DNA from: Agathobaculum sp. NTUH-O15-33
GTDB lineage: Bacteria > Bacillota > Clostridia > Oscillospirales > Butyricicoccaceae
Assembly: GCF_033193315.1 (NCBI RefSeq)
Contig: NZ_CP136187.1
Coordinates: 3,541,501-3,605,500 of the forward strand
Length of the DNA stretch: 64,000 nucleotides
Direction: 5' to 3'
Under the pieces are notes generated by a model. That model made no database searches. It was given only the letters and a program-made list of their open reading frames with translations, and was not told the origin of the DNA. The translations under genes and the position numbers were made by a program. Shown piece by piece: positions 34,240 through 43,669 of the stretch. How positions within the stretch are numbered: the first letter of the stretch is position 1; each line of letters begins with the position of its first letter.

Positions 34240-36528
34240 TCATGGCTTGCAGCAGCGGCGCAGGTATTTGCCGGTTTCCGAATGCGGGCAATCGATTAGG
34301 CCCTCCGGCGTGCCGGTAAACAGGATTTCGCCGCCCTTGTTGCCGCCCTCCGGCCCCATATCGATGATCCAATCGGCGGCGGCGATCAGCTCCAAACGGT
34401 GTTCCACCACCACGACCGTGTTGCCCTGCTCCACAAGCCTGCGCAGCAGCGCCAGCAGGTTTTCCACATCCCGGCTGTGCAGACCGGCGGAGGGCTCGTC
34501 CATCACGTAAACATTGCCCTCCCGGTTCAGCTCGCTGGCCAGCTTCAGGCGCTGCGTCTCGCCGCCGGACAGGGTGCTGGTGGGCTGCCCCAGCGTCATA
34601 TAGCCCAGCCCGACCTCCTGCAAGGCCTTCAGCGGCTCCTGTATCTTTTTCTGGGGGAAGAACTCCAGCGCCTGCGTGATGGTCAGGCCCATCACCTGTT
34701 TGATGTTCTTGCCCTGATAGGTATAGCTGAGCGCCGTGGGGTTAAAGCGGCTGCCGCCGCACTCCTCGCAGCGGATTGCCACAGGATCGGCAAAGGCTAC
34801 GTCCGGGGTGATTTCGCCCTTGCCCTTGCAGACGGGGCAGGCCCCCTTGGAGTTGGCGCTGAACCACTGCGCGCTCACGCCGTTTTGCTTGGCGAACAGC
34901 TTGCGTATTTCGTCCATCACGCCCGTATACGTGGCCGGGCTGGAACGGGTCGAGGTGCCGATGGGCCGCTGGTCGATCACGATGGCCTCCGCGCAGCGCA
35001 CGGCGAATTCATGGCAGATTAGGCTGCTTTTGCCCGAACCGGCCACGCCGGTAACGGCTGTCAGAATGCCCTTGGGCACCGTCACGGAAACGTCCTTTAA
35101 ATTGTGCAGCCGGGCGTGCTTGATGGCAAAACCCTCCTGCCACGGCAGGGGAGACATGTTGAGCGCGATATGGCCGCTCATCGAGCGCGCGGTCAGCGTA
35201 TCGCTTTTCCGCAGGCCGTCCAGATCGCCCTGATAGACCAGCTCGCCGCCCTGTCCGCCGGCCCATGGCCCCAGCTCGATCACATGGTCGGCCAGCTCGA
35301 TCATCTGTCTGCTGTGCTCTACCACCAGCACGGTGTTGTGTTTGTCGCGCAGATTGAGCAGCAGGTCGCCGATTCGTCTGGCGTCCGCCGGATGCAGGCC
35401 GGCGGTCGGTTCGTCAAAAATATAGGTGATATTGCTCAGGCTGCTGCCCAGATGGCGCACCATCTTCAGTCTCTGCGCCTCGCCGCCGGACAGCGTGTCC
35501 GTCCGGCGCGACAGGCTGAGATAGCCCAGACCGACCTGCACCATATGCCGCAGGCTATCCGCGATCTGCGCCGCGATGGAGCGCCCCAGCGGATCGCTGA
35601 TCTGCTCCAGCACCGGCAGCAGGTCGCTCACCTGCATGGCGTAGTAGTCCGAAATGTTATAGCCGCCGATGTGGGAGGCCAGCGCCTTGGGGTTCAGGCC
35701 GCTGCCGCCGCAGGACGAGCAGGGGCAGCGCCGGACAAAGCGCATGGCTTCGTCCCGCACGCCCTTTTTCAGCCCGGAGATATCACGGTTCAAATACAGC
35801 CGGTTGAACCGGGCGACCACGCCCTCGTACGGCAGCTTGGATACTTGACCGGTGTTGTTGCGGATAAAATCCATCACCAGCGGCGTGTCCGGGCCGATGC
35901 GCAGGACCTTCCACTCCTCCTCGGTATAATCGCGCAGCTTTTTATCCGCGTCCAGCAGGGGGTTGCAGTGATAATAAAACTCCTGCCAGCTGCCGCCGGA
36001 AAACTGGCTGAACCGGATCGCGCCCTCGTTGATCGATTTATCGATGTCAAATAGGCTGTCCTCGTCTAGCTGCACCCGCTCGCCAAGGCCGGTGCAATCC
36101 GGGCACATGCCGTGCGGGTGGTTGAACGAATAGGCCATGGAGCCGCCCGCGCTGGGCTTGCCCACGCGCGAAAACAGCAGGCGGACGAGCGGCGAAACAT
36201 CCGCCGCGGTGCCCACGGTGGAGCGGGCGTTCGCGCCGATGGCCTTTTGATCGACCACCACGCAGGGGGTCAGGTTGCGGATATAATCGACCGCCGGGCG
36301 CTCGTAGCGCGGCAGGCGGTTGCGCAGATACAGCGGATAGGTGGCCTGCCATTGGCGGCCGCCTTCCGCCGCGAGCGTTTCAAAAGCGAGCGTGCTTTTT
36401 CCGGAGCCGGACACCCCGGCGATCACGACCAGCTCCTCCTTGGGGACGGAAAGGGTCAGGTGCTTCAGATTGTTTTCCGAAGCGCCGACGATCTCGATCT
36501 CTTCTCTTGCCTTCATCACGGTTTCCAT
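34240..36528 (-). CDS. UvrA-like ABC ATPase (short UvrA2/drug-resistance type)
   Basis: A 762-residue protein, about 180 residues shorter than UvrA. It has two ABC modules, each with Walker A (GVSGSGKS; GVAGSGKS), the ABC signature (LSGGEAQR; LSGGETQR) and Walker B (YIFDEPTAGLHP; YVMDEPSAGLHS). Zinc-type CxxC pairs occur (CPDCTGLG, CPCSSCGGSG, CPVCKGKG, CEECGGS). The shorter length fits UvrA2/DrrC-like proteins, linked to DNA-damaging drug resistance, rather than housekeeping UvrA. The ATG follows the stop of the upstream MATE gene directly, so exporter and UvrA-like protein are co-translated. Confidence 0.9.
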   Translation of the reverse strand: METVMKAREEIEIVGASENNLKHLTLSVPKEELVVIAGVSGSGKSTLAFETLAAEGGRQWQATYPLYLRNRLPRYERPAVDYIRNLTPCVVVDQKAIGANARSTVGTAADVSPLVRLLFSRVGKPSAGGSMAYSFNHPHGMCPDCTGLGERVQLDEDSLFDIDKSINEGAIRFSQFSGGSWQEFYYHCNPLLDADKKLRDYTEEEWKVLRIGPDTPLVMDFIRNNTGQVSKLPYEGVVARFNRLYLNRDISGLKKGVRDEAMRFVRRCPCSSCGGSGLNPKALASHIGGYNISDYYAMQVSDLLPVLEQISDPLGRSIAAQIADSLRHMVQVGLGYLSLSRRTDTLSGGEAQRLKMVRHLGSSLSNITYIFDEPTAGLHPADARRIGDLLLNLRDKHNTVLVVEHSRQMIELADHVIELGPWAGGQGGELVYQGDLDGLRKSDTLTARSMSGHIALNMSPLPWQEGFAIKHARLHNLKDVSVTVPKGILTAVTGVAGSGKSSLICHEFAVRCAEAIVIDQRPIGTSTRSSPATYTGVMDEIRKLFAKQNGVSAQWFSANSKGACPVCKGKGEITPDVAFADPVAIRCEECGGSRFNPTALSYTYQGKNIKQVMGLTITQALEFFPQKKIQEPLKALQEVGLGYMTLGQPTSTLSGGETQRLKLASELNREGNVYVMDEPSAGLHSRDVENLLALLRRLVEQGNTVVVVEHRLELIAAADWIIDMGPEGGNKGGEILFTGTPEGLIDCPHSETGKYLRRCCKP

Positions 36529-37917
36529 CTATCCTTCTTCCAATTTCTTTTCCGGGTGCCCGGAACGCGGCCCCACGCGATGCTCCCGCCGCCGCAGATA
36601 GATCCAAAACGGAATGAGCGCCAACGAGATCAGCACCCAGCTGATCGGGAACGACATATACACCCAATGCACGCTGACCTTGCTGGTATCTAAGAGGGAT
36701 ATCCAAAGCAGGCGGAAGCCGCAGGTGCCCAGCAGATTGATGATGACCGGCGCGATCGGATAGCCGTAGCCGCGTATCGCGCCAACCAGCACATCGGCGC
36801 AGCCGAAGATCACATAGGGCGTGGCCATGATGACCAAACGCTCCGCGCCCGCCGTGATCACGGCCGGGTCGCTGTTATAAATGCTGATCAGCGGGCGGGC
36901 GAAAATATCCGCCAACGCGCTTTGGGTCACGCCGAGCACGATGGTGCAGAGAATGCAGGTGCGCACGATACGGCCGATGCGGTCATACCGCCCCGCGCCC
37001 ACGTTCTGGCTGGTAAAGGTCTGGCAGGCGTGGTGGAACGAATTCATCGAGCTGTACAGGAAATTTTCTATATTGGCCGCCGCGCTGGAACCGGCCATGA
37101 TAATGCTGTCGTACGAGTTGATCGCGCCTTGGATCACCACGTTTGCCAAGCTGAACAGGCAGCTTTGCACGCCCGCGGGAATGCCGATGCGGGCGATATC
37201 GATCAAGCTGCGCCGGTCCAGACACAGGTCCCGCCAGCTAAAGCGCAGCTCATCCTCTGCCTGAGACAGGCAGTGCAGCACCAGCACCGCGCTCAGCCCT
37301 TGGCTGATGACCGTGGCCAGACCCACGCCCACCACGTTCATATGCAGCGGAATGACAAAGATTAAATTCAGAACGACATTGAGCACGCCGCTGATGAGCA
37401 AAAAGATGAGCGGGCGGCGGGTATCGCCCTTGGCGCGCAACGCGGCCGCGCCATAATTATACAGCATATTAACCGGCGTGCCAATAAAATAAATGCGCAT
37501 ATAGGTGGCCGCGAGCGAGCGCACGTCTTCCGGCACCGAGATGAGATCGAGCACCCAGCCGGTCGCCGCGATGCCGATCAAACCGAGGAGCGTGCCGCCC
37601 ACCAGCGCGACCAGCACCGAGGTGTGCAGCGTGCGCGATATCTCCCGCTCGTACCCGGTCAGCCCCAAATAGCGGGCGATCACCACATTGACGCCCACGG
37701 CAAGGCCGATCAGCAGGTTGGTAAACAGAAAGATCACGCTCACCGTGCTGCCCACGGCGGCCAAGCTGGTGTGGCCCGCAAACCGGCCCACCACGACCAC
37801 GTCCGCCGCGTTGAACAGAATCTGCAAAATATTGGACGCCATCAGCGGCAGGCTGAACAGCAGAATATTGCCCAGCAGCGGGCCGTTGGTCATATCGATC
37901 GTTGTTTTGCTTTTCAC
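36529..37917 (-). CDS. MATE-family efflux transporter 2
   Basis: A 462-residue MATE protein (MTNGPLLGNILLFSLPLMASN; QILFNAADVVVVGRFAGHTSLAAVG). It is directly upstream of, and coupled to, the UvrA-like gene, and follows the DUF4125 gene by 13 bases, so a TPR-DUF4037-DUF4125-MATE-UvrA-like transcript is likely. It is distinct from MATE 1 in sequence. Confidence 0.93.
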   Translation of the reverse strand: MKSKTTIDMTNGPLLGNILLFSLPLMASNILQILFNAADVVVVGRFAGHTSLAAVGSTVSVIFLFTNLLIGLAVGVNVVIARYLGLTGYEREISRTLHTSVLVALVGGTLLGLIGIAATGWVLDLISVPEDVRSLAATYMRIYFIGTPVNMLYNYGAAALRAKGDTRRPLIFLLISGVLNVVLNLIFVIPLHMNVVGVGLATVISQGLSAVLVLHCLSQAEDELRFSWRDLCLDRRSLIDIARIGIPAGVQSCLFSLANVVIQGAINSYDSIIMAGSSAAANIENFLYSSMNSFHHACQTFTSQNVGAGRYDRIGRIVRTCILCTIVLGVTQSALADIFARPLISIYNSDPAVITAGAERLVIMATPYVIFGCADVLVGAIRGYGYPIAPVIINLLGTCGFRLLWISLLDTSKVSVHWVYMSFPISWVLISLALIPFWIYLRRREHRVGPRSGHPEKKLEEG

Positions 37918-37930
37918 CGCAAGCGTCTCC

Positions 37931-38560
37931 TCATGATGTAATATCGGCCCCTCCGCCGGAAAGCCGCGCTTCCGCTTCCTCCGCCGAGCCGTAGCCGTAC
38001 CGCGCGACCATGTTTTGCAGGATCATGGCGTTTAAACTTACGCCTTCGCGCGCAAGGCCCGCCACATACGCGGCGTAGCGCTCCAGCGTATCCAGCGAAT
38101 AGGTCGCCAGTTCCCCCCAAAGGTAGGTCTCAAACGAGGTCACGGCGGCGCTGTCCGCCTCCTTGCGTATGGCCCTGCCCCGGCCCGCAAGACAGGGGTA
38201 TTGCCGCGCCAGCGCCTCCTGCCACGCAACGTGCGCCTTGCAGATCAGCTCGATCAGCCGCTCCTTATCCGGGGTGCGCGGCGGCAGGCGGTCACATATC
38301 CGCGCATATTCTTCCGGCGCCGTGCGCGCCATCATATAGGCGTATTTTTCGCTCAGCAAATTGCGCCCCGCCTTTTGCGCGGCCGCAAGGTCGTTTAAAT
38401 AGCTTTCGCGCATGGCGGGGCTCCACGCCGCGATCTGGCTGGAGCGCATGATAAAAAAGGTATCCCGATCATTCTGGCAGGGCGCTCTTCCGCCAAGGTT
38501 CTGCACCCTATCGAACATTTCCCATTCCATGGCGACGATCTCTTCCACGGGCTTTTTCAT
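37931..38560 (-). CDS. DUF4125-family protein
   Basis: A 209-residue cytoplasmic, mostly helical protein beginning MKKPVEEIVAMEWEMFDRVQN with the family segment GRAPCQNDRDTFFIMRSSQ. Function unknown. DUF4125 genes are commonly found beside DUF4037 and a TPR gene, as here. The ATG at 38560 has GGAGG ten bases upstream; this start lies inside the 3' end of the DUF4037 gene (53-base overlap). Confidence 0.82.
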   Translation of the reverse strand: MKKPVEEIVAMEWEMFDRVQNLGGRAPCQNDRDTFFIMRSSQIAAWSPAMRESYLNDLAAAQKAGRNLLSEKYAYMMARTAPEEYARICDRLPPRTPDKERLIELICKAHVAWQEALARQYPCLAGRGRAIRKEADSAAVTSFETYLWGELATYSLDTLERYAAYVAGLAREGVSLNAMILQNMVARYGYGSAEEAEARLSGGGADITS

Positions 38561-39488
38561 GCCGGTCACTCCTCCATGATGTGCGTTTGCCGCAGCGCGG
38601 GTCTTTGATCCGTTTCATCATTTCCAAACAGTGCGCCTGTAAAAATGGTTCCGTGCGGTCGGTCAGGCCTTGCCGTTTCAGCTCGGCCGCCACGGTCAGG
38701 CAAATACCTTCGATCCGCTCTTCCGTTTCCGCGCCGGGCCTTGCCTCGCCGAGCAGCCGGAACTGCTCGTAAGCGCGGGGCAGCTTCGGCAGGCCCTTGA
38801 GGCCGCGATGCATCCACTTATAAAAGGGGGCGTACCGGCGGTTCAGCAAATAGACCATGCTAATTCCCGCTTTGGTGAATTCCGCCAAGGCGAGCCGCGC
38901 CGCGACGGTTTCGCCGCGTTTCATGCTGCGCGGATAGTTGTACTGCCCCGCTTGCGCCATGACCGCCGCCCGCGCCACGAGCTTTTTAATCCGTATATCC
39001 TCGGGGTAAAAGCGCGACAGCCTTTCGCGGACCGCTGTAAAACGGCCTAACGGGTCGTCGAATATCTCTCCGTTCGTGGCGGTCGCCAAAAAGGCTTCCG
39101 GCACGCGCCGCCACTGCGCGAGCGTTTCCGGGCCTTCGGGCAACCCGGTATAGCGCCGGTACCAGTCCGGCGCGCACAGACAGCCGACCCGCCCGCCGCT
39201 CCACGCGCCGTTTTCTCTTGCGGGGAAGCCCTCTATTTCGCCGGGCAGGCTATCGTATACCGCCTGTACCCGCGCGCCGTGGGCGCGGTAGTCCGCTTCC
39301 TCCAGCCAGATGCAAAAGGCCGGGCCCCAATCATGATCCCTTGACCATTCGTCGTCAAAGCCAAAGCATTCGGACCCTTCCCCCGCCAGACCGACCGCCA
39401 TGCGGGGCACGAGCGCGGGCACGTTTTCTTGGAGCGCCACGCGGCCCACGGTCTCATAATAGGCGCGGGCAAGCGCCAGCCCCTTCAC
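38508..39488 (-). CDS. DUF4037-family (nucleotidyltransferase-like) protein
   Basis: A 326-residue protein. The N-terminal half has LAGEGSECFGFDDEWSRDHDWG, a DUF4037 signature reminiscent of nucleotidyltransferase active sites (GS...D-x-D pattern); function unproven. The stop overlaps the DUF4125 start region by 53 bases. The last 20 or so residues (RTSWRSDRHEKARG) are low in family character; in another frame the protein would stop just before the DUF4125 start, so a small frameshift near 38590 is possible. The start overlaps the TPR stop by four bases. Confidence 0.82.
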   Translation of the reverse strand: MKGLALARAYYETVGRVALQENVPALVPRMAVGLAGEGSECFGFDDEWSRDHDWGPAFCIWLEEADYRAHGARVQAVYDSLPGEIEGFPARENGAWSGGRVGCLCAPDWYRRYTGLPEGPETLAQWRRVPEAFLATATNGEIFDDPLGRFTAVRERLSRFYPEDIRIKKLVARAAVMAQAGQYNYPRSMKRGETVAARLALAEFTKAGISMVYLLNRRYAPFYKWMHRGLKGLPKLPRAYEQFRLLGEARPGAETEERIEGICLTVAAELKRQGLTDRTEPFLQAHCLEMMKRIKDPRCGKRTSWRSDRHEKARGRDRRHGMGNVR

Positions 39489-40423
39489 GCCTTACTCCCC
39501 TGCCGCAGCTGCTTCAAATTATCCGCCACCGCGCGGGTGCGCTCGTGGTCCTCGCCCAGCAGCCGTTTGTATACCTGCTCCGCCTTGGCCAGCACCGCGA
39601 TGGCTTCGCCCCATTTTTCCAGCTTGGTATAGGCCCAGCACATATTTTGGCAGGTGATGCCGTACTCCATGTTTTCGCCAAAGAAGCGCTTGGTGTATTT
39701 CGCGGATTTGCGGTAAAGCGCAAGCGCCCGCTCGTACTCCCCCGCCGCAAACAAAAAACCCGCCATGCTGTTCAGGCCCGCGGCATAATGCACGTTTTCA
39801 TCATCCGCGCATTTTTCAAATTCGTTCAGCGCGCGGTCCAAACAAAGCATGGCCCGCTCGTTGTCGCCCGCCGCGTGGTACAGCGCGGTCAGGTTATTGT
39901 AGGTCACCGCGAGTTCCTGCTCATACCCCGGCATTTGCTGGATGAGCTGCAAGGCCTGCTCCAAGTATTCGATCGCCCGGTCGATCTGGTTCGCTTCCCG
40001 GTAAACAAGGGACAGATTATTCAGTACGCTTGCATAAGCATAGGTGTGCTGCTGTCCCTCGCGGCGATAGATCGCCATCGCTTCGTGGAACAGCTCGATC
40101 GCGCGATCGTATTCGCCGGTCAGCCGGTAGGTGCCCGCCATATTGTTGAGGATGGTGGCGTACTGGCTGCATTCCTGCCCCAGATCGCTCGCGGCCAGCG
40201 CTCTGGCCCGTTCAAACGCGGCAAGGGACTGCGCATACCGGCTAACGCCCCGGTAAAAGGAACCTAATTCATTATAGATCGCGATGGCCTCGCCCCGCTC
40301 GTTTTTCTGTCCGTTCCGCGTGCGGCTCACGCTTTCCAGCAAATACTGTTCCACATCGCTCAGGTTTCCCCCGGCGTACTGCCGATCCAGACCGCGATAG
40401 AATTTTTCCAGACCGTCCTGCAT
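39485..40423 (-). CDS. Tetratricopeptide-repeat protein
   Basis: A 312-residue all-helical protein with about six TPR units, e.g. ATILNNMAGTYRLTGEYDRA, ASVLNNLSLVYREANQIDRA and VTYNNLTALYHAAGDNERA. No signal peptide. It is the first gene of the TPR-DUF4037-DUF4125 trio with a four-base ATGA overlap to DUF4037. It probably acts as a protein-binding scaffold for its two partners. Confidence 0.9.
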   Translation of the reverse strand: MQDGLEKFYRGLDRQYAGGNLSDVEQYLLESVSRTRNGQKNERGEAIAIYNELGSFYRGVSRYAQSLAAFERARALAASDLGQECSQYATILNNMAGTYRLTGEYDRAIELFHEAMAIYRREGQQHTYAYASVLNNLSLVYREANQIDRAIEYLEQALQLIQQMPGYEQELAVTYNNLTALYHAAGDNERAMLCLDRALNEFEKCADDENVHYAAGLNSMAGFLFAAGEYERALALYRKSAKYTKRFFGENMEYGITCQNMCWAYTKLEKWGEAIAVLAKAEQVYKRLLGEDHERTRAVADNLKQLRQGSKA

Positions 40424-40623
40424 GGCGATCCCTCCAGTCTTTGGTTACACCACTCCCATTTTTAATCATTATAAAAAAACGCCCGTCCGAATGATTTGCA
40501 TCATCTCATGAGATTTTTGCATTTTGCGGTCTGTTTGCCGGGGGTTCTTTGTTGCAAATCACGAAAGCGCCGGACGGCCTGCAACTTATGCGGTTAAATT
40601 TTCGATAAATTCGACGATTTTTC

Positions 40624-40652
40624 TTGAAATACCGGCTTGTTTGGATTATGAT
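40624..40652 (+). promoter_or_regulatory. Promoter of MATE 3
   Basis: TTGAAA (40624-40629), 17 bases, TATGAT (40647-40652), 41 bases before the ATG at 40694. The rest of the 270-base divergent gap (40424-40623) shows no gene. Confidence 0.6.
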
Positions 40653-40693
40653 AGTGCAGGCCTATTTTGGGAAGCATTGGAGAAGCAGAAAAC

Positions 40694-42043
40694 ATGGAAC
40701 AGCAAGTCACGCACAACAGTCTTTTTGAAAAAGAAAGCATCTGGAAGATTTTGATCCGAATGGCGCCGCCGGTCATGCTGGCGCAGCTCATTCAGGCGCT
40801 TTATAATATTGTAGACAGCTACTTTGTCGGCCAATATTCCAGCGACGGACTGACCGCCCTGTCGGTCATCTTCCCCATCCAGCTCACCATCACGGCGCTC
40901 GCGGTCGGCACGGGCGTGGGCGTCAACATCGTCATGGCGCGCCTGTACGCGCAGGGACGGGCGGAGGACGCGGACGGGACCGCGGGCGCGGGCGAAGTGC
41001 TCGCGCTGATCACTTGGGTGGCCTTTGCCGTGTTATCGACGATTCTGATGACGGCGTACGTCAAGACCTCCGCCGGGTCGCCCCGGGCGGTCGAATACGC
41101 GGTGACCTACGGCACGATCGTGTGCGTGGGCAGTCTCGGCATATTTTTAGAGAGTATTTGGACCAAGGTGCATCAGGCAGGCGGCGACATGCGGCTGCCC
41201 ATGCTGGCGCAGATCGCGGGCGCCGTGACCAATATCATCCTTGATCCGCTGCTGATCTTCGGTTGGGGTATTTTCCCCTCTATGGGCATCGCGGGCGCGG
41301 CTGTGGCGACCGTCGCGGGGCAATTCGTGGCCGCGTTGATCACAGGCGTGACCGGCTTTCGGCGGCTGCCCAGCCCCGCCGCCATCACGCGGTTCGCGGG
41401 GCAGATCTACACGATGGGCTACCCCTCCATCTTCATGCAGCTGCTATTTACGATCTATATCGTGGTGCTCAACGTCATCCTCGCCGGGTTTTCGGACGAA
41501 GCCGTGACCGTGCTGGGCCTGTACTATAAAATGCAGTCCTTTTTCTTCATCCCGCTGATGGGCCTGCAAACCTGTATCATCCCGGTACTGAGCTACAATT
41601 TTGCCCGTGCAAACTTTACACGGTGCAGAAAGATCATGGCGAACTCCATCGTGGTGGCCATGAGCTTCATGCTGCTCGGCGTCTTGTGCTTTGAACTGAT
41701 CCCCGGTCCGCTGATCGCGCTGTTTTCCCAGAATGCCGCGGTGCTGGAGATCGGCAAGCCGGCGTTTCGCATCATCGGGCTGAGCTTTCTTCCGGCGGTG
41801 CTGTCCCTGATGATGCCGATCTTCTTTCAGTCCATCGGGGCGACGCTGCCCAGCATCGTGCTTTCGCTCATCCGGCAGGTTTGCTGCCTGATCCCGATCT
41901 TCTGGCTGCTGTCGCTCATCGGGCTGGGCTATACTTGGATCGCGTTCCCCGCGTCCGAGCTGATCACCGGCGCTGCCGGCGTTTTTCTTTACCGCCGTCA
42001 GCTCCATCGCTGGGACAGCGCGGCAGAACCTACTGTATCATAA
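40694..42043 (+). CDS. MATE-family efflux transporter 3
   Basis: A 449-residue MATE protein (WKILIRMAPPVMLAQLIQAL; YNIVDSYFVGQYSSDGLTALS). ATG at 40694 after GGAGAAG. It is a single-gene unit with its own promoter and terminator, divergent from the TPR operon. It is the third MATE exporter in 10 kb. Confidence 0.93.
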   Translation: MEQQVTHNSLFEKESIWKILIRMAPPVMLAQLIQALYNIVDSYFVGQYSSDGLTALSVIFPIQLTITALAVGTGVGVNIVMARLYAQGRAEDADGTAGAGEVLALITWVAFAVLSTILMTAYVKTSAGSPRAVEYAVTYGTIVCVGSLGIFLESIWTKVHQAGGDMRLPMLAQIAGAVTNIILDPLLIFGWGIFPSMGIAGAAVATVAGQFVAALITGVTGFRRLPSPAAITRFAGQIYTMGYPSIFMQLLFTIYIVVLNVILAGFSDEAVTVLGLYYKMQSFFFIPLMGLQTCIIPVLSYNFARANFTRCRKIMANSIVVAMSFMLLGVLCFELIPGPLIALFSQNAAVLEIGKPAFRIIGLSFLPAVLSLMMPIFFQSIGATLPSIVLSLIRQVCCLIPIFWLLSLIGLGYTWIAFPASELITGAAGVFLYRRQLHRWDSAAEPTVS

Positions 42044-42056
42044 AACATGTTTTTTT

Positions 42057-42091
42057 GCCAGCCCGCGAGATGTTTGCGGGCTGGCTGTTTT
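42057..42091 (+). terminator. Terminator of MATE 3
   Basis: Stem GCCAGCCCGC with GCGGGCTGGC (42057-42066 with 42076-42085) followed by TGTTTT; 13 bases after the stop. Confidence 0.9.
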
Positions 42092-42245
42092 AATATCCTG
42101 TTTTGCAAAAAGCGAGATTCTGCAAAAAATAAAGGAGGGAAAGCACATTGCGGCCACGGGCCTGCCGTTATAATAAATACAAGGTAGGCGGGGCGGAACG
42201 TACCGCTCCACTTGGTATTGTAATTCATTTTAGGAGGTAGATAGT

Positions 42246-43430
42246 ATGGATAATTTTGAATTTTACAGCCCGACATACTTTGTATTCGGCAAGGGCACGG
42301 AGGAAAAGACCGGTGAGTTTGTATCGCGCTACGGCGGACACAAGGTGCTGATCCACTACGGCGGCGGCTCTGTCGTTCGCTCCGGCCTGCTCGACCGCGT
42401 CAAGGCTTCGCTGGACGCCAAGGGCATCGGCTATGTGGAGCTTGGCGGCGTAAAGGCCAGCCCCCACAGCGATTTGGTTTACGAAGGCATCGAGCTGGCC
42501 CGCAAGGAAGGCGTGGACTTTGTCCTTGCCGTAGGCGGCGGCTCTGTCATGGACTCCGCCAAGGGCATCGCGCTGGGCGTTCCGTATGACGGCGATTTCT
42601 GGGATTTCTACTGCGGCAAAAAGGGCCCTGTTACCGAAGCGCTGCCGGTAGGCTGCATCGTCACCATCGCCGCTTCCGGTTCGGAAGGCTCGACCGACTC
42701 GGTCGTCACGCTGGTAACCGAGGACGGCAACCAGTACAAGCGCTGCGCGGACGGCGACATCCTGCGCCCGCTTTTTGCCATCATGAACCCCGAACTGATG
42801 ATGACCCTTCCCCCGTACCAGACGGCCAGCGGCATCGCCGATATCATGGCGCACTGCATGGAGCGTTACTTCTCTCACTCCAAGGACGTTGAGCTGACCG
42901 ACCGCCTGCTTGAGGCCGTCATGCTCACGATGATTAAGGAAGGCCGCCGCGTAATGGCCGACCCGCAGAATTATGAAGCGCGCGCCAACATCATGTGGGC
43001 CGCGATGATCGCCCAGAACAACTCGACCGGCGTGGGCCGCGCGCAGGACTGGGGCACCCACCATATGGATAACGAGATTGGCATCCTTTACGGCGCGTCG
43101 CACGGCGCGGGTCTGGCGCTGCTCTTCCCCTACTGGATGGAATACGCCATGAAGACGCAGGGCACCGACCGCTTCGTCATGTTCGCCAACCGCGTATGGG
43201 GCTGCCAGATCGATTTCGAGCACCCCGAAGTGACCGGCATGGAAGGCATCAAGTCGTTCCAGCGCTTCATGAAGGATATCGGCATGCCCACCACCATCGG
43301 CGAGCTGGGCGGCAAGGAAGAGGATATCCCGAAGATGGTGGAAAATATGTTCCACGGCGCGCCCAATCACGGCAACTTTGTCAAGCTGACGCCGGAGATC
43401 GCCGCCGAGATCTATCGCATGGCGCTTTAA
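42246..43430 (+). CDS. Iron-containing alcohol dehydrogenase
   Basis: A 394-residue group III alcohol dehydrogenase. It has the NAD(P) glycine motif VGGGSVMDSAKGIA, the PLPVGCIVTIAASGSEG-type region, and the metal ligands in SGIADIMAHCMERYF (Asp, His) and YGASHGAGLALLFP (His) plus WGTHHMDNEIG. It is similar to BdhA/YqhD-type enzymes that reduce aldehydes such as butanal. RBS GGAGG precedes the ATG. It is monocistronic and followed by a long hairpin. Confidence 0.94.
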   Translation: MDNFEFYSPTYFVFGKGTEEKTGEFVSRYGGHKVLIHYGGGSVVRSGLLDRVKASLDAKGIGYVELGGVKASPHSDLVYEGIELARKEGVDFVLAVGGGSVMDSAKGIALGVPYDGDFWDFYCGKKGPVTEALPVGCIVTIAASGSEGSTDSVVTLVTEDGNQYKRCADGDILRPLFAIMNPELMMTLPPYQTASGIADIMAHCMERYFSHSKDVELTDRLLEAVMLTMIKEGRRVMADPQNYEARANIMWAAMIAQNNSTGVGRAQDWGTHHMDNEIGILYGASHGAGLALLFPYWMEYAMKTQGTDRFVMFANRVWGCQIDFEHPEVTGMEGIKSFQRFMKDIGMPTTIGELGGKEEDIPKMVENMFHGAPNHGNFVKLTPEIAAEIYRMAL

Positions 43431-43490
43431 GCGCAAAACGGCTTGCGGAGGGTTTGCCCTTCCGCTGGTAATCCATGGGTACGGAATGAA

Positions 43491-43533
43491 CCGGGGCCTG
43501 TTGACATGAACGCAGTATGTCAGCAGGCCCCGG
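43491..43533 (+). terminator. Hairpin after the iron alcohol dehydrogenase
   Basis: Stem of about 16 bp (43491-43506 with 43518-43533), GC-rich, 60 bases after the stop. There is no immediate T-run; T-rich sequence begins about 20 bases later. Confidence 0.6.
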
Positions 43534-43669
43534 TAAATTGGCTGATTTCCCTTTTTTCTTTTTCTGGCGGGTCACGGGTTCCATGCATTGAAACGCGCTT
43601 ATAGCATGACAAAATAAGAAGGAAAACGCCGGCTGCAACACGCCGGATAAATTATGAAAGGGGTATGGC

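Noticed and set aside
42148..42174. Promoter before the iron alcohol dehydrogenase (TTGCGG-N15-TATAAT)
   Set aside because: The TATAAT is good but the spacer is only 15 bases and the alternative -35 is poor, so I did not list it.
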